NCBI RefSeq assembly: GCF_018678075.1 | Contig: NZ_JAHHIR010000003.1 | Coordinates: forward strand, 1 to 41,431 | Reading direction: 5' to 3' | DNA length: 41,431 bases | Source of the DNA: Epibacterium ulvae | GTDB lineage: Bacteria; Pseudomonadota; Alphaproteobacteria; Rhodobacterales; Rhodobacteraceae | Shown here: positions 1 through 8,437 of the stretch, piece after piece | How the letters are laid out: each line of letters begins with the position of its first letter | Numbering within the stretch: the stretch's first letter is position 1 | Position numbers and translations under genes: made by a program | Notes under the pieces: model-generated | The model's input: only the letters and a program-made list of their open reading frames with translations | Told to the model about the DNA's origin: nothing | The model's database searches: none

Positions 1-66
1 AGAATACGGGTGCAGGCCATATATGCGCGTACTGAGCAGGCCCACTTGAGTGGTCCAATTTGAAAG

Positions 67-480
67 TTAGTGCAGGATTGGCCTTTGGTCCATCGAGACG
101 ATGCCCTCTGGCCCAGGCGGGCGATAGCCCAAGACACCGTGTGGTCGTTTGGTGTTGCAATGGTTCCTCCAGCTTTCGATGATGATTTGGGCTTCCCGTA
201 GCGAGTAGACGATTTCGCCGTTCAACAGTTCGACTCGCATCCGCCCGTTGAAGCTCTCGCAGTATCCGTTTCCCATGCAATACCCGGCTGGGCATCGCAT
301 GGCGATGTCCCGGGAGGGGCGACCGGGGCTCAATGTAAGCAGTCTTTGCCCCAACTGCCTTGATCCAATCCCTGACGGCCTCGGCAATGAACTCTGAGCC
401 TTTGTTGGACCTGATGTAGGCTGGCACGCCACGCGGGATGAACAGGTCAATTGAATAGCGCAGCATCGGTCAGAATGGGC
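67..480 (-). pseudogene. IS3-family transposase (OrfB) remnant
   Basis: The C-terminal part is typical of the IS3-family DDE transposase: NGYCESFNGRMRVELLNGE, which carries the catalytic Glu, then a YSLREAQ segment and an NTKRPH...LGYRPP end. The preceding catalytic-core segment is present but in another frame: translating upstream of about 340 gives LFIPRGVPAYIRS, then NKGSEF, then AVRDWIKAVG. The frames are separated by a short palindromic insertion at about 283-314. The usual SDNG motif reads SNKG, so a catalytic Asp is replaced by Asn. Frameshift, insertion and a lost catalytic residue make this a dead fragment. The N-terminal half and OrfA are absent, and homology stops at about 480, next to an integrase fragment. 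Confidence 0.85.
283..314. repeat. Short palindrome inserted in the IS3 remnant
   Basis: The arms are CCCGG (283-287) with CCGGG (310-314), and nested inside CATCGC (293-298) with GCGATG (302-307) around a 3-base loop. It sits between the transposase segments that normally read EPxSP and WENGYCE, so about 40 extra bases have entered here and shifted the frame. Its origin is unknown. Confidence 0.5.
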
Positions 481-510
481 ACCGACCTGCGTGCAGTTCA
501 GTTGTCCTGA

Positions 511-597
511 GGCCATACAAAAATTGATAGCACCGTCAGATATCTAGGAGACGAGCTCGAAGACGCGCTGAGCATTTCCGAGCGGATTGATTTCTGA
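511..597 (+). pseudogene. Tyrosine integrase, C-terminal fragment only
   Basis: The reading frame from 511 gives GHTKIDSTVRYLG followed by an acidic tail and a stop at 595-597. This is the usual C-terminus of alphaproteobacterial tyrosine integrases: the conserved LGH histidine region and the catalytic Tyr of TVRYLG, with the first residue at the boundary. A stop lies directly upstream (508-510) and the IS3 remnant begins just beyond, so the rest of the gene is gone. It marks the left edge of the island as an old integration site. Confidence 0.75.
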
Positions 598-603
598 GAA
601 TTC

Positions 604-629
604 TGACGAACGGTAGGAGCCGTTCGTCA
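604..629 (-). terminator. Hairpin downstream of dgoK operon
   Basis: A perfect 10-bp inverted repeat (TGACGAACGG / CCGTTCGTCA) with a 6-base loop lies about 125 bases beyond the dgoK stop. There is no clear T-run, so termination is an inference. The rest of 598-754 shows no gene. Confidence 0.4.
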
Positions 630-754
630 TTTCGAAGCGGTCTTGACCGTTTGATCCTTCCTACGGCAACGCTGAGCCCACTTTGCTAAATTGCTGCGCC
701 ATAGCTAATGTCCGCTTCTTGGGGCTGTAAGCACCTCGGCCGAAAGTACACAAT

Positions 755-1660
755 TTATGCTGGCTCTTTCAACAGATGCTTTGCGGAAGCACTTAGGCCC
801 GCAAGAGTTAGCGCGGTTGCGTCGTGGCAATCCGTGGTAGCATCTGCGAGGGAAAGCGCCTGCGCGTAGGTACACGTCAGATCTGCGGCACCAATCAAAT
901 GCACTGTCTGCCCTGACCACATCGTGCGGGTTGCCGCAAACTCAAACCCGAGCAGCAATCCGGAAAGTCGGGCTCTTGCTTTGGCAGCGTTTGCGCTTGT
1001 GAGAAGCGTACCTGCGCGGATCTCGAATAGCTCGGTAGCTACACTTTCGGGGGTCGCGAGCGCCCCAACCACGGCGGTCTCGAACGATGCTTGGTCCCAG
1101 CCATCTGCGCCCATTGAGTGCCGCAAGATCGATTGATCAGAAATCAGTCCAAAAATCTCACCCGTCATCGCGCTTACAAAATGCTGAATCCGACCACCTG
1201 ACACTTCCACCCATTTCGCGTGCGTACCCGGCAGGCAGAGCACACCTGTAAACTCGGCATGGGACTGTAAAAACCCTGCAATCTGTGTCTCTTCGCCCCT
1301 CATAACGTTCGGGGGGGTGGTTTGCTTAACGCCCGGCAGGATGAAAACTTCGCGCGCTGTCCCCGGTGCCTTAACGGCCCTCAAATGCAATTGCTCTAGG
1401 GCTCCGTCGATTGGAACATAGGGGGCCTCGATCCAGCCTTGTGCCGCGCCAACCATACCGCTCGCTACCACCGGAACATGCGCGGGGACCTCCATCTGCA
1501 CCAAGGCCTGCTCCAGTACGGACGAGAACTGGTCAGACGTCAGAGTGTTCATCCCCTGCGCCCCTTTATGACAGGCGCATACTGCTCCGTCTGCCCCGAT
1601 GGCCCAAGCCCGAAAACTGGATGTTCCCCAGTCAACAGCAACAAATTCAATCTGTGTCAT
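755..1660 (-). CDS. dgoK: 2-dehydro-3-deoxygalactonokinase (DgoK family)
   Basis: This 301-residue protein matches the DgoK kinase family over its full length. It has an N-terminal phosphate-binding VDWGTSSFRAW segment, a central LPGTHAKWV stretch and the following SAMTGEIF region. The family phosphorylates 2-keto-3-deoxygalactonate (KDGal) with ATP in the cytoplasm, giving 6-phospho-KDGal for cleavage to pyruvate and glyceraldehyde 3-phosphate. It is the last gene of a nine-gene operon, 4 bases after the second enolase-superfamily gene. The 6-phospho-KDGal aldolase (dgoA) that commonly partners this kinase is not downstream; the sequence runs into mobile-element scars instead. The kinase fixes the island's end product as KDGal, which is the best single clue to the substrate. 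Confidence 0.9.
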   Translation of the reverse strand: MTQIEFVAVDWGTSSFRAWAIGADGAVCACHKGAQGMNTLTSDQFSSVLEQALVQMEVPAHVPVVASGMVGAAQGWIEAPYVPIDGALEQLHLRAVKAPGTAREVFILPGVKQTTPPNVMRGEETQIAGFLQSHAEFTGVLCLPGTHAKWVEVSGGRIQHFVSAMTGEIFGLISDQSILRHSMGADGWDQASFETAVVGALATPESVATELFEIRAGTLLTSANAAKARARLSGLLLGFEFAATRTMWSGQTVHLIGAADLTCTYAQALSLADATTDCHDATALTLAGLSASAKHLLKEPA

Positions 1661-1664
1661 GGCG

Positions 1665-2828
1665 CTAGCCTATCTCGTAGTGGGCAATGAAATCTCGATC
1701 CGGCTCGACGCCTAGTCCTGGTCCGGTGGGAATGCTCACGCGGCCCTTGCTGCGGGCGACCTGCCCTTGAATATCAAGTGGATCGGCCAACAGGTTGTCG
1801 CGGAAACGGTTCTCGGTCGTGTCAAATTCCAGCATCGGCTCCCACGGGTGCAGACCGCCAGGCATGGGCGGCATGGCGGCTAGCAGTTGCAGATTGGTGG
1901 CCACGGCGATGGCGCTCCCCCAGACGTGGTTGATCACAGGTGTGAAATGCGCGTGGCAGAGAGCCAGAACGCGCAGGTATTCGGTGATTCCACCCAAGGC
2001 GCAGACTTCGGGTTGGGCGATGTCCAGCCCGCGGTTCTCAAGGATCGAACGCCAGCCCCAGCGGGCGAATTCGGCCTCGCCGCCCGAAATGTTTACCTTC
2101 AGTCCCGCGCGCAGTTCCCGGTAGCCGTCATGGTCTTCGGGCGCGACGGGTTCCTCGAACCAATAAGCGCCGAGTTCCTCCAGCGCGCGACCAACATAGA
2201 AGGCATCTGACGTCGTGTAGCAGTGGTTGGCATCGACCATGAAACGGGCCTCGCCCACCCCCTTGGCCACCGCTTCGCACAAGCGCACATCTTCGCGTGG
2301 GCCAAGGCCTGTTTTCATTTTAGCCGCGCCAAATCCCATGCCAATGATTGCCGCTGCTTCATCAGTAAACCTGGCCACGTGATCCTCGACGCTTTCGCGT
2401 TTGAGCATCATGCCATAACCATAGGCTGCAACATCTGTGCGATGCGCACCGCCGATCAGCTTGTGAATGGGCAGACCAACGACTTTGCCGGCGATATCCC
2501 ACAGCGCAATGTCCACGCCGGACAGAGACTGGATCGGCATCCCCTTCTGTCCATGATCGCGCAGCAAATTATACACTTTGTGCCAGATCACATCGCGGTC
2601 CAGCGGGTCCATACCAATGACCATCGGTGCGATTACCCGTTCGACGATGGTCTTGTTCGCGATTGCCACGTTACCCGGGCCAAAACATTCACCCCAACCC
2701 GTGATCCCTTCGTCGGTGGTGACCTCAACTAGATGCGCGGTGCGTTTTGCGTAATATTGCTGCGAGTACCCCAGTTCCTCAGGCATATCACATTGCAGGA
2801 CATGGGATTTTATTTCGATGATTTTCAT
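1665..2828 (-). CDS. Enolase-superfamily sugar-acid cycloisomerase/dehydratase
   Basis: This is a 387-residue mandelate racemase/muconate-lactonizing-type enzyme. Visible catalytic elements are Lys170-x-Lys172 (AAKMKTG), metal ligands Asp199 (MVDAN), Glu225 or Glu226 (WFEEP) and Glu251 (SGGEAEF), and His301 (NHVWG). From memory of the family it resembles galactarolactone cycloisomerase-type enzymes (GWGECFGP, LRDHGQKG and LSGVDIALWD blocks). Placed directly between an aldehyde dehydrogenase (ATGA overlap) and dgoK, its likeliest job is to turn an anhydrogalactonate or related sugar acid into KDGal, as 3,6-anhydrogalactonate cycloisomerases do. Sequence alone does not fix the substrate; a galactonate- or fuconate-type dehydratase remains possible. 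Confidence 0.8.
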   Translation of the reverse strand: MKIIEIKSHVLQCDMPEELGYSQQYYAKRTAHLVEVTTDEGITGWGECFGPGNVAIANKTIVERVIAPMVIGMDPLDRDVIWHKVYNLLRDHGQKGMPIQSLSGVDIALWDIAGKVVGLPIHKLIGGAHRTDVAAYGYGMMLKRESVEDHVARFTDEAAAIIGMGFGAAKMKTGLGPREDVRLCEAVAKGVGEARFMVDANHCYTTSDAFYVGRALEELGAYWFEEPVAPEDHDGYRELRAGLKVNISGGEAEFARWGWRSILENRGLDIAQPEVCALGGITEYLRVLALCHAHFTPVINHVWGSAIAVATNLQLLAAMPPMPGGLHPWEPMLEFDTTENRFRDNLLADPLDIQGQVARSKGRVSIPTGPGLGVEPDRDFIAHYEIG

Positions 2829-4282
2829 GCTGTTTCCAGGGCTCGGGTGATGCGTTTGACGACGAGATAATCGTGAAGCGCGAGCGTCGAGCAGTCATGC
2901 CCAATCCCAGATTGGCCGATACCACCGTGAGGCAGATCAATGTCGTACTTCACACCATTGATCTGGATTTCGCCGTAACGGAGTTTCCCCGCCCAGCGTT
3001 CGGCCTTTGCGAGGTCGCGCGTGAAAACGTAGGCAGTCAAACCGCCGTCATCGCAATCATTTGCCATGCGTTCGAGTTCGCTAGTCTCATCAAATGGCAC
3101 AATGCTGACAATGGGGCCAAAGGTTTCCTGCTGATATACACCCATCGTCTCGGTAACACCTCCAAGGACCGTCGGTGCCAGAAAATGACCTTTGTTTTGG
3201 CCGTCGGGGCGGGTTCCTCCCGCAAGGATGGTAGCACCATATAGTGCGGCATCGTCGATTAGACACCTGAGCCGGGACCATGCGCGGCCGTCAATGACAG
3301 GGCCCGTCGTGATATTGGCAGTTTTGTCCCAGCCAACAGTGGCAGATTCAGCCCGCGCGACGGCTTTTTCGGTAAAGGCATCATGAACATCCCTATGCAC
3401 AAAGACGCGGTTTGGAGAGACACATACCTGGCCGGCGTTCGAAAATTTAACACCGCAGACGATATCGGCCGCCAAGTCCAAATCAGCATCCGGAAATACA
3501 AGCACAGGGGCATTGCCGCCCAGTTCCATAGAGTAGCGTTTTATCGTGCTCGCACCGGTGCGCATGATGTGTTTGCCGGTTTTGGTCGAACCAATCAACG
3601 TGATAAGCGCAGGGATTGGCGACGCCGACAAATGATCAGCCACATCATAGCCGTCGGTACAGAGGATCTGAACGACACCGTTAGGCATTCCGATTTTATG
3701 ACATAACTCGCCAACCGCATAAGCCGAGATCGGTGTTTGCTCGGAGGGGCGGATAATGATCGGACAGCCCGCCGCCATTGCCGGACCAATTTTGAAGGCT
3801 AGGTTCAGAAGCGGAAAATTCCACGCGAGGAACGCGAGCGCCACCCCCGCTGGCTCGTAGACCATACGATGTGTATGAGTCCCTGCACGGTCGGGCAGTC
3901 CCATGTCCTGAAACCGTGCGATTTCCTCGGCATAGAAAGCGAGGCTATTCTTCAGGCTATCAAAATCCTCTTGTGTGCTCGCCCACGGCTTGCCCAACTC
4001 GTAGTGAATGCAGTCGCGCAGATGCTCTTCGTTCTCGATCACTGCGTCGCGCAGTTTGCGCATCCACTCCTGCCGTTCCGAGATGGACGTTTGCGCCCAA
4101 GTCGGAAAAGCGGCCCTTGCTGCCTCTAGTGCGCGATCCGCATCGGCGATCCCTGCGGTGGGCACGGTGGCGACCAATTCTTCTGTAGCGGGATTGAAAA
4201 CGTCAATGCTTGCCATACCACCGGTCAGCTCACCGGCGATATACATCTGTTTCTCGAATTTGGGCATTGGGTTGTCTTTCAT
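2825..4282 (-). CDS. NAD(P)-dependent aldehyde dehydrogenase
   Basis: A complete 485-residue ALDH-superfamily enzyme with Asn155 (LAWNFPLL), general base Glu253 (MELGGNAP) and nucleophile Cys287 (NAGQVCVSP). It is closest in feel to succinate-semialdehyde/glycolaldehyde-type ALDHs. Its stop overlaps the start of the next enolase-superfamily gene (ATGA), and it starts 3 bases after the ABC ATPase. ALDH, cycloisomerase and KDGal kinase in this order is the pathway described for 3,6-anhydrogalactose (oxidation to anhydrogalactonate, cycloisomerisation to KDGal, phosphorylation). I infer that role. Another sugar aldehyde is possible. An internal Met at residue 6 is an alternative start. Confidence 0.85.
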   Translation of the reverse strand: MKDNPMPKFEKQMYIAGELTGGMASIDVFNPATEELVATVPTAGIADADRALEAARAAFPTWAQTSISERQEWMRKLRDAVIENEEHLRDCIHYELGKPWASTQEDFDSLKNSLAFYAEEIARFQDMGLPDRAGTHTHRMVYEPAGVALAFLAWNFPLLNLAFKIGPAMAAGCPIIIRPSEQTPISAYAVGELCHKIGMPNGVVQILCTDGYDVADHLSASPIPALITLIGSTKTGKHIMRTGASTIKRYSMELGGNAPVLVFPDADLDLAADIVCGVKFSNAGQVCVSPNRVFVHRDVHDAFTEKAVARAESATVGWDKTANITTGPVIDGRAWSRLRCLIDDAALYGATILAGGTRPDGQNKGHFLAPTVLGGVTETMGVYQQETFGPIVSIVPFDETSELERMANDCDDGGLTAYVFTRDLAKAERWAGKLRYGEIQINGVKYDIDLPHGGIGQSGIGHDCSTLALHDYLVVKRITRALETA

Positions 4283-4285
4283 TTC

Positions 4286-5251
4286 TTAAATGTCTCCAGC
4301 GTAGTGACAAAGCACATCTGCGCCGTCGATTTTCCGTGTCGTTGGAACGGTCTCGCGGCACATGTCCGTCGCGTGCGGACAACGAGGTGAAAAGCGGCAG
4401 CCTTTCGAAGCGACGATTGGGATGGCTTCCCCTTTCAACCTGCGTGGCTTGCGGGCGCGCGGATCGGGGATCGGTACCGCCTCCAAAAGTGCACGAGTGT
4501 AGGGATGCTTGGGATTTTGAAAGAGATCAGTCGTTGTAGACAGCTCCACTATCTGACCAAGATACATGACCGCGATCCGGTCGCAGAAATGTTCAACGAC
4601 TGCTAGATCGTGCGCAACGAAGATGTAGGTTAACGCATATTGCTCCTGCAAATCCTTCAGTAGGTTAAGTGTCTGGGCCTGAATTGAAACATCCAGCGCA
4701 GAGACGGCTTCGTCTGCGATGATCACTTCCGGGTTGGTCGCAAGTGCGCGTGCAATGCCGAGTCGCTGACGCTGCCCACCCGAAAAGGCGTTTGGGTAGC
4801 GGTGGAGGAATTCAGGGCGAAGGCCCACTTTTGTAAGCAATTCGGAGACACGATCAGCGAGTGCAGCCCCTTTTAAACCCTCCGCCTTCGAGATGCTCTG
4901 ACCGATGAGGTCTATCACACGTAGTCGCGGATTGAGTGACGATTGCGGGTCTTGAAAAACCATTCGAATGGCCTGCCAGATCTGGCGCAGTGTCTTTTGG
5001 TCGGCCCCAACAAGGTCCGTACCATGGAATTTTACGGAACCAGAAGACGGTTTGATGATCTGCATCATACAGCGCCCGAGCGTCGTCTTGCCTGACCCAC
5101 TTTCTCCCACAATGCCGAAACTTTCACCTCGCATGACATCAAAAGAAATATTATCCACGGCACGCACCACGTCATTCGGTTTAGAAAAAAATCCACCACC
5201 GATGTTGAAGTGTTTGTTTAGTCCCCGGACCTCGATCACCGGCTCAGTCAT
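4286..5251 (-). CDS. ABC importer ATPase, oligopeptide/oligosaccharide type (DppF/OppF-like)
   Basis: This cytoplasmic ATPase of 321 residues has Walker A GESGSGKTT, signature FSGGQRQRLG, Walker B VIIADEAVSALD and the H-loop AHDLAV. It ends with the family's C-terminal [12 protein letters not shown] segment and a cysteine-rich CRFSPRC...C tail. The frame is open upstream to 5440, but the family begins at MTEPVIEV, so I place the start at 5251, overlapping the preceding ATPase stop by 8 bases. It pairs with the upstream ATPase to power the two permeases. The family is named for peptides but many members import oligosaccharides, which fits this sugar-acid operon. Confidence 0.9.
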   Translation of the reverse strand: MTEPVIEVRGLNKHFNIGGGFFSKPNDVVRAVDNISFDVMRGESFGIVGESGSGKTTLGRCMMQIIKPSSGSVKFHGTDLVGADQKTLRQIWQAIRMVFQDPQSSLNPRLRVIDLIGQSISKAEGLKGAALADRVSELLTKVGLRPEFLHRYPNAFSGGQRQRLGIARALATNPEVIIADEAVSALDVSIQAQTLNLLKDLQEQYALTYIFVAHDLAVVEHFCDRIAVMYLGQIVELSTTTDLFQNPKHPYTRALLEAVPIPDPRARKPRRLKGEAIPIVASKGCRFSPRCPHATDMCRETVPTTRKIDGADVLCHYAGDI

Positions 5252-6266
5252 GGGTTTTCTCCAAGTGTAGGAAACAGGCGGCCTGGCTGTCACCGATATC
5301 CACCATCGCCGGTTCATTGACGTCGCAAATACCCGGCATGAAATGGTCACAGCGCGTACGGAAGGTACAACCAGTGGGCCGCGCAAGCGGATGCGGCACC
5401 ATTCCCCGGATGGCAGGCAGGCGGTCGCGCTTTTCACCACCTATTTTCGGAACGGATTCCAAAAGAGCGCGAGTATAGGGGTGCTGTGGACGCTCAAAGA
5501 TCGAATAGACATCGCCTTTCTCGACCACTTTTCCCATGTACATGACGGCGACGTCTTCTGCGACCTGAGCGACGACCCCGAGGTCATGCGTAATGAGCAT
5601 GACCCCCATCTCGAATTCTTCCTTTAGCTCAGCAATTAGGTCAAGAATCTGTGCCTGCGTTGTAACATCAAGCGCCGTCGTCGGCTCGTCGGCGATCAAA
5701 AGGCGGGGTTGGCAAGACAACGCCATAGCAATCATCGCCCGTTGACGCATGCCTCCGGAAAGCTCGAAGGGATAGGACTCGAACCGCTCCCGTGGGCGCG
5801 GAATTCCTACCTTGTCGAGCATCTCAATCGCAATTTCTTTTGCTTCTTTCCGCGACACGTCGCGGTGCAGCGAAATAGTCTCAGCTATCTGTTGGCCGAT
5901 CTTCTGAATCGGCCCAAGCGAAGACATCGGCTCTTGAAAGATCATGGCGATATCCTGCCCGCGGATCTGCCGGAGTTGGCGCGAACCGTGACGTACCTTG
6001 GCCAAGTCTACAATAGAGCCCTCGGCGCTCCGATATTGGATCGAGCCTTCAACAATTCGTCCAGGCGCGTCCACAATCCGCATGATCGAGCGGGCCATGA
6101 TCGACTTGCCACACCCCGACTCGCCCAGAACACACAGTGTTCGGTTAGGGTAAATGTCGAGATCCACGCCCTCGACCGCCTTAACGACGCCGTCGTCCGT
6201 GTGGAAGTGGGTTTTGAGCCCGCGCATCTCGACAAGAGGTTCAGTGGGCATTGGGGTCAGCGGCAT
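5244..6266 (-). CDS. ABC importer ATPase, oligopeptide/oligosaccharide type (DppD/OppD-like)
   Basis: ATPase with Walker A GESGCGKS, signature LSGGMRQRA, Walker [14 protein letters not shown]-loop THDLGV and the C-terminal [12 protein letters not shown] and CTFRTRC segments. Start choice is uncertain. An AGGAG lies right before an ATG at 6278 (no spacing), 9 bases before a GTG at 6269 and 12 bases before an ATG at 6266; a further ATG is at 6251. I use 6266. In every case it overlaps the permease gene, indicating translational coupling. It forms the ATPase pair with the gene at 4286-5251. Confidence 0.88.
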   Translation of the reverse strand: MPLTPMPTEPLVEMRGLKTHFHTDDGVVKAVEGVDLDIYPNRTLCVLGESGCGKSIMARSIMRIVDAPGRIVEGSIQYRSAEGSIVDLAKVRHGSRQLRQIRGQDIAMIFQEPMSSLGPIQKIGQQIAETISLHRDVSRKEAKEIAIEMLDKVGIPRPRERFESYPFELSGGMRQRAMIAMALSCQPRLLIADEPTTALDVTTQAQILDLIAELKEEFEMGVMLITHDLGVVAQVAEDVAVMYMGKVVEKGDVYSIFERPQHPYTRALLESVPKIGGEKRDRLPAIRGMVPHPLARPTGCTFRTRCDHFMPGICDVNEPAMVDIGDSQAACFLHLEKTHD

Positions 6267-7389
6267 CACGAAGTCCATCTCCTAGAAAGTTGAGGGCAAG
6301 GACCGCCATGACGATCATCGTACCGGGCGCGATCAACAGCCATGGTGCCTGAATGATCGTGCGGATGTTCTGCGCCTCCTTGAGTAAAGTGCCCCAAGAC
6401 ACTGTGGGCGGTTGCAGTCCGATTCCAAGGAAAGAAAGAGAGGTCTCCGCAAGGATCATAAGCGGCACGGCCAACGTCAGTGAAGCGATGATGTGCGACG
6501 AAAAAGACGGTACCATGTGGCGACGAATTACTTCCCAATCGGTCAAACCGTCCAACCGAGCAGCGGTGACAAAATCCTCTTTACGCAAGGATAGAAACTT
6601 GCCCCTGACTTCGCGTGCCAAAGAGGTCCAACCAATCATCGAGACTATTACGGTCACCACAAAATAAGTCCGTAGCGGTGGCCACCCCAGCGGAATAGCC
6701 GCGGCAAGCCCCATCCAGAGCGGGATAGTCGGAATTGAGCGGATGAACTCGATCAGGCGCTGGATAATGTTGTCGATCCAGCCACCATAGTAACCAGAAA
6801 TGCCCCCAAGCGAAATGCCAATGACCATTGACAACGCGACACCAACTAACCCGATAGACATCGATACACGTGTACCCATGACAATTCGGCTGTAAATGTC
6901 TCGCCCTAGTCGGTCAGCTCCGAAGAAATAGACCCGGTCGCGAGGGTTTTTGGCGCCGAATAGGTGCGTGTTCAACGGGATCAGACCAAGCAACTTGTAG
7001 TCATAGCCTTCGACGAAGAACCCCAGCGGGATTATCTTGTCGGGATCTTCGACAAATGTACGCCGACGCTCCTCTTCATTCAATTCCAGCTTCAAACCTC
7101 TGGCATGCAAAAGGAACTGACTCGTTCCGCTTTCGTCATTTGTGAACAACTGCACTGACATCGGGGGGGCGAATGGCGCACGGCGATTTGTTTCATTGAT
7201 GTCTTGCGTGGTCAAAAACTCTCCAAAGAGCGCCATTAGGTAGATGAAGCCGACAAACCAGAGACTGAAATAGGCTAACCGGTGGCGCTTGAACTTACGC
7301 CATATTAGCGACCAAGGCCCTAGCAGTTCAGGGACCAAGTTAGTGTCTTTGCTATTGTCAGAGACGGGAGAGGTATCAGTTAAGGTCAT
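6241..7389 (-). CDS. ABC importer permease (DppC/OppC-like)
   Basis: A 382-residue inner-membrane permease. It has an N-terminal cytoplasmic stretch, a first membrane segment (residues about 38-56), a long periplasmic loop, then the five-helix core starting near GADRLGRDIYSR. The EAA loop is visible as TAARLDGLTDWEVIRRHMVP. The periplasmic loop of about 100 residues is longer than in peptide permeases and resembles transporters with large ligands. It overlaps the start of the ATPase gene and shares an ATGA with the upstream permease. Confidence 0.88.
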   Translation of the reverse strand: MTLTDTSPVSDNSKDTNLVPELLGPWSLIWRKFKRHRLAYFSLWFVGFIYLMALFGEFLTTQDINETNRRAPFAPPMSVQLFTNDESGTSQFLLHARGLKLELNEEERRRTFVEDPDKIIPLGFFVEGYDYKLLGLIPLNTHLFGAKNPRDRVYFFGADRLGRDIYSRIVMGTRVSMSIGLVGVALSMVIGISLGGISGYYGGWIDNIIQRLIEFIRSIPTIPLWMGLAAAIPLGWPPLRTYFVVTVIVSMIGWTSLAREVRGKFLSLRKEDFVTAARLDGLTDWEVIRRHMVPSFSSHIIASLTLAVPLMILAETSLSFLGIGLQPPTVSWGTLLKEAQNIRTIIQAPWLLIAPGTMIVMAVLALNFLGDGLRDAADPNAH

Positions 7390-8372
7390 TGATAGCGGAT
7401 CCTTGGGTCAATCCAGGCCAGAAGCAGATCTGAGATGAGCGTACCCAGCACCGTCAGGAGACTAACGATCAGGATCAATGACCCTGCGAGGTACATGTCC
7501 TGCACCAGAAGTGCGCGCAGAAGCATCGGTCCTGTCGTGGGCAGGTTCATCACAACGGCCACGATGATCTCTCCAGAGACCAGCGTCGGGAGTATCCAGC
7601 CGATAGTGGAAAGAAAGGGGTTTAGCGCGACCCGAACCGGATAACGCATGAGAAGTTGAAATTCCGACATGCCCTTGGCACGGGCGGTCACGACGTAAGG
7701 TCGGTAGAGTTCATCCAGCAAGTTCGCCCGCATAATCCGGATCAATGCCGCCGCACCAGACGTGCCGACGACCACGATGGGCATCCAGATGTGCTTGAAC
7801 AGATCGACGTATTTCTCCCAAGTCCATGGAGCGTCAAGGTATTCTGGACTCACAAGCCCGCCGACGGATTGGCCGAAGTACTTGAAAGCCACGTACATCA
7901 TGACAAGCGCCAGCAGGAAATTAGGAACAGCAAGTCCGATAAAGCCAAAGAAGGTCGCGGCATAATCGCCAAAGGAGTATTTGCGGACTGCCGAATAGAT
8001 GCCGATGGGTAGAGCGATCGCCCATATGAATAGCAGCGTCATAAGTGAAATGGCGAAGGTCCAGCCCAGGCGGTCCCAAATCAAGTCGCCGACTGGAAGG
8101 TTCTTTTCAAAGGAAAGGCCAAAGTCACCTTGCATGACAATTCCTGTGATCCATTTCCAGTACTGAACGAAAAAGGGCTGACCCAGCCCATATTGCTCGC
8201 GCAGGGCTTCCATCGTTCCACTGTCCAACCCGCCTTGATCCGACAGCTCTGCCGCAAGGGTGTCCAGATAATCACCAGGCGGGAGCTGAATGATCAGAAA
8301 GGTCACGATTGAAACGAGTATGACCGTCGGGATCATGTAAAAGATGCGTCTAAGAAGAAAAGCGAACATCAC
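7386..8372 (-). CDS. ABC importer permease (DppB/OppB-like)
   Basis: A 328-residue permease starting FAFLLRRIFYMIPTV, the family's usual first helix, followed by the QYGLGQPFFVQYWKW periplasmic segment and a membrane core. The EAA loop reads TARAKGMSEFQLLMRYPVR. It ends IDPRIRYQ as in DppB proteins. It overlaps the next permease by 4 bases and starts 65 bases after the binding-protein gene. With the neighbouring genes it makes a complete importer. Confidence 0.9.
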   Translation of the reverse strand: MMFAFLLRRIFYMIPTVILVSIVTFLIIQLPPGDYLDTLAAELSDQGGLDSGTMEALREQYGLGQPFFVQYWKWITGIVMQGDFGLSFEKNLPVGDLIWDRLGWTFAISLMTLLFIWAIALPIGIYSAVRKYSFGDYAATFFGFIGLAVPNFLLALVMMYVAFKYFGQSVGGLVSPEYLDAPWTWEKYVDLFKHIWMPIVVVGTSGAAALIRIMRANLLDELYRPYVVTARAKGMSEFQLLMRYPVRVALNPFLSTIGWILPTLVSGEIIVAVVMNLPTTGPMLLRALLVQDMYLAGSLILIVSLLTVLGTLISDLLLAWIDPRIRYQ

Positions 8373-8400
8373 TTTTTCCTATGAGAGAAGGGTTGGCCCA

Positions 8401-8417
8401 GGGCGAGGATTACGCCC
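8401..8417 (-). promoter_or_regulatory. Intercistronic hairpin after binding-protein gene
   Basis: GGGCG (8401-8405) pairs with CGCCC (8413-8417), extended by CC/GG across one A-A mismatch. It lies in the 65-base gap between the binding protein and permease genes, where a processing or partial-termination hairpin could keep binding-protein levels above the permeases. Modest stem; inference. Confidence 0.35.
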
Positions 8418-8437
8418 AGGACCGATTAGTTCACAGA

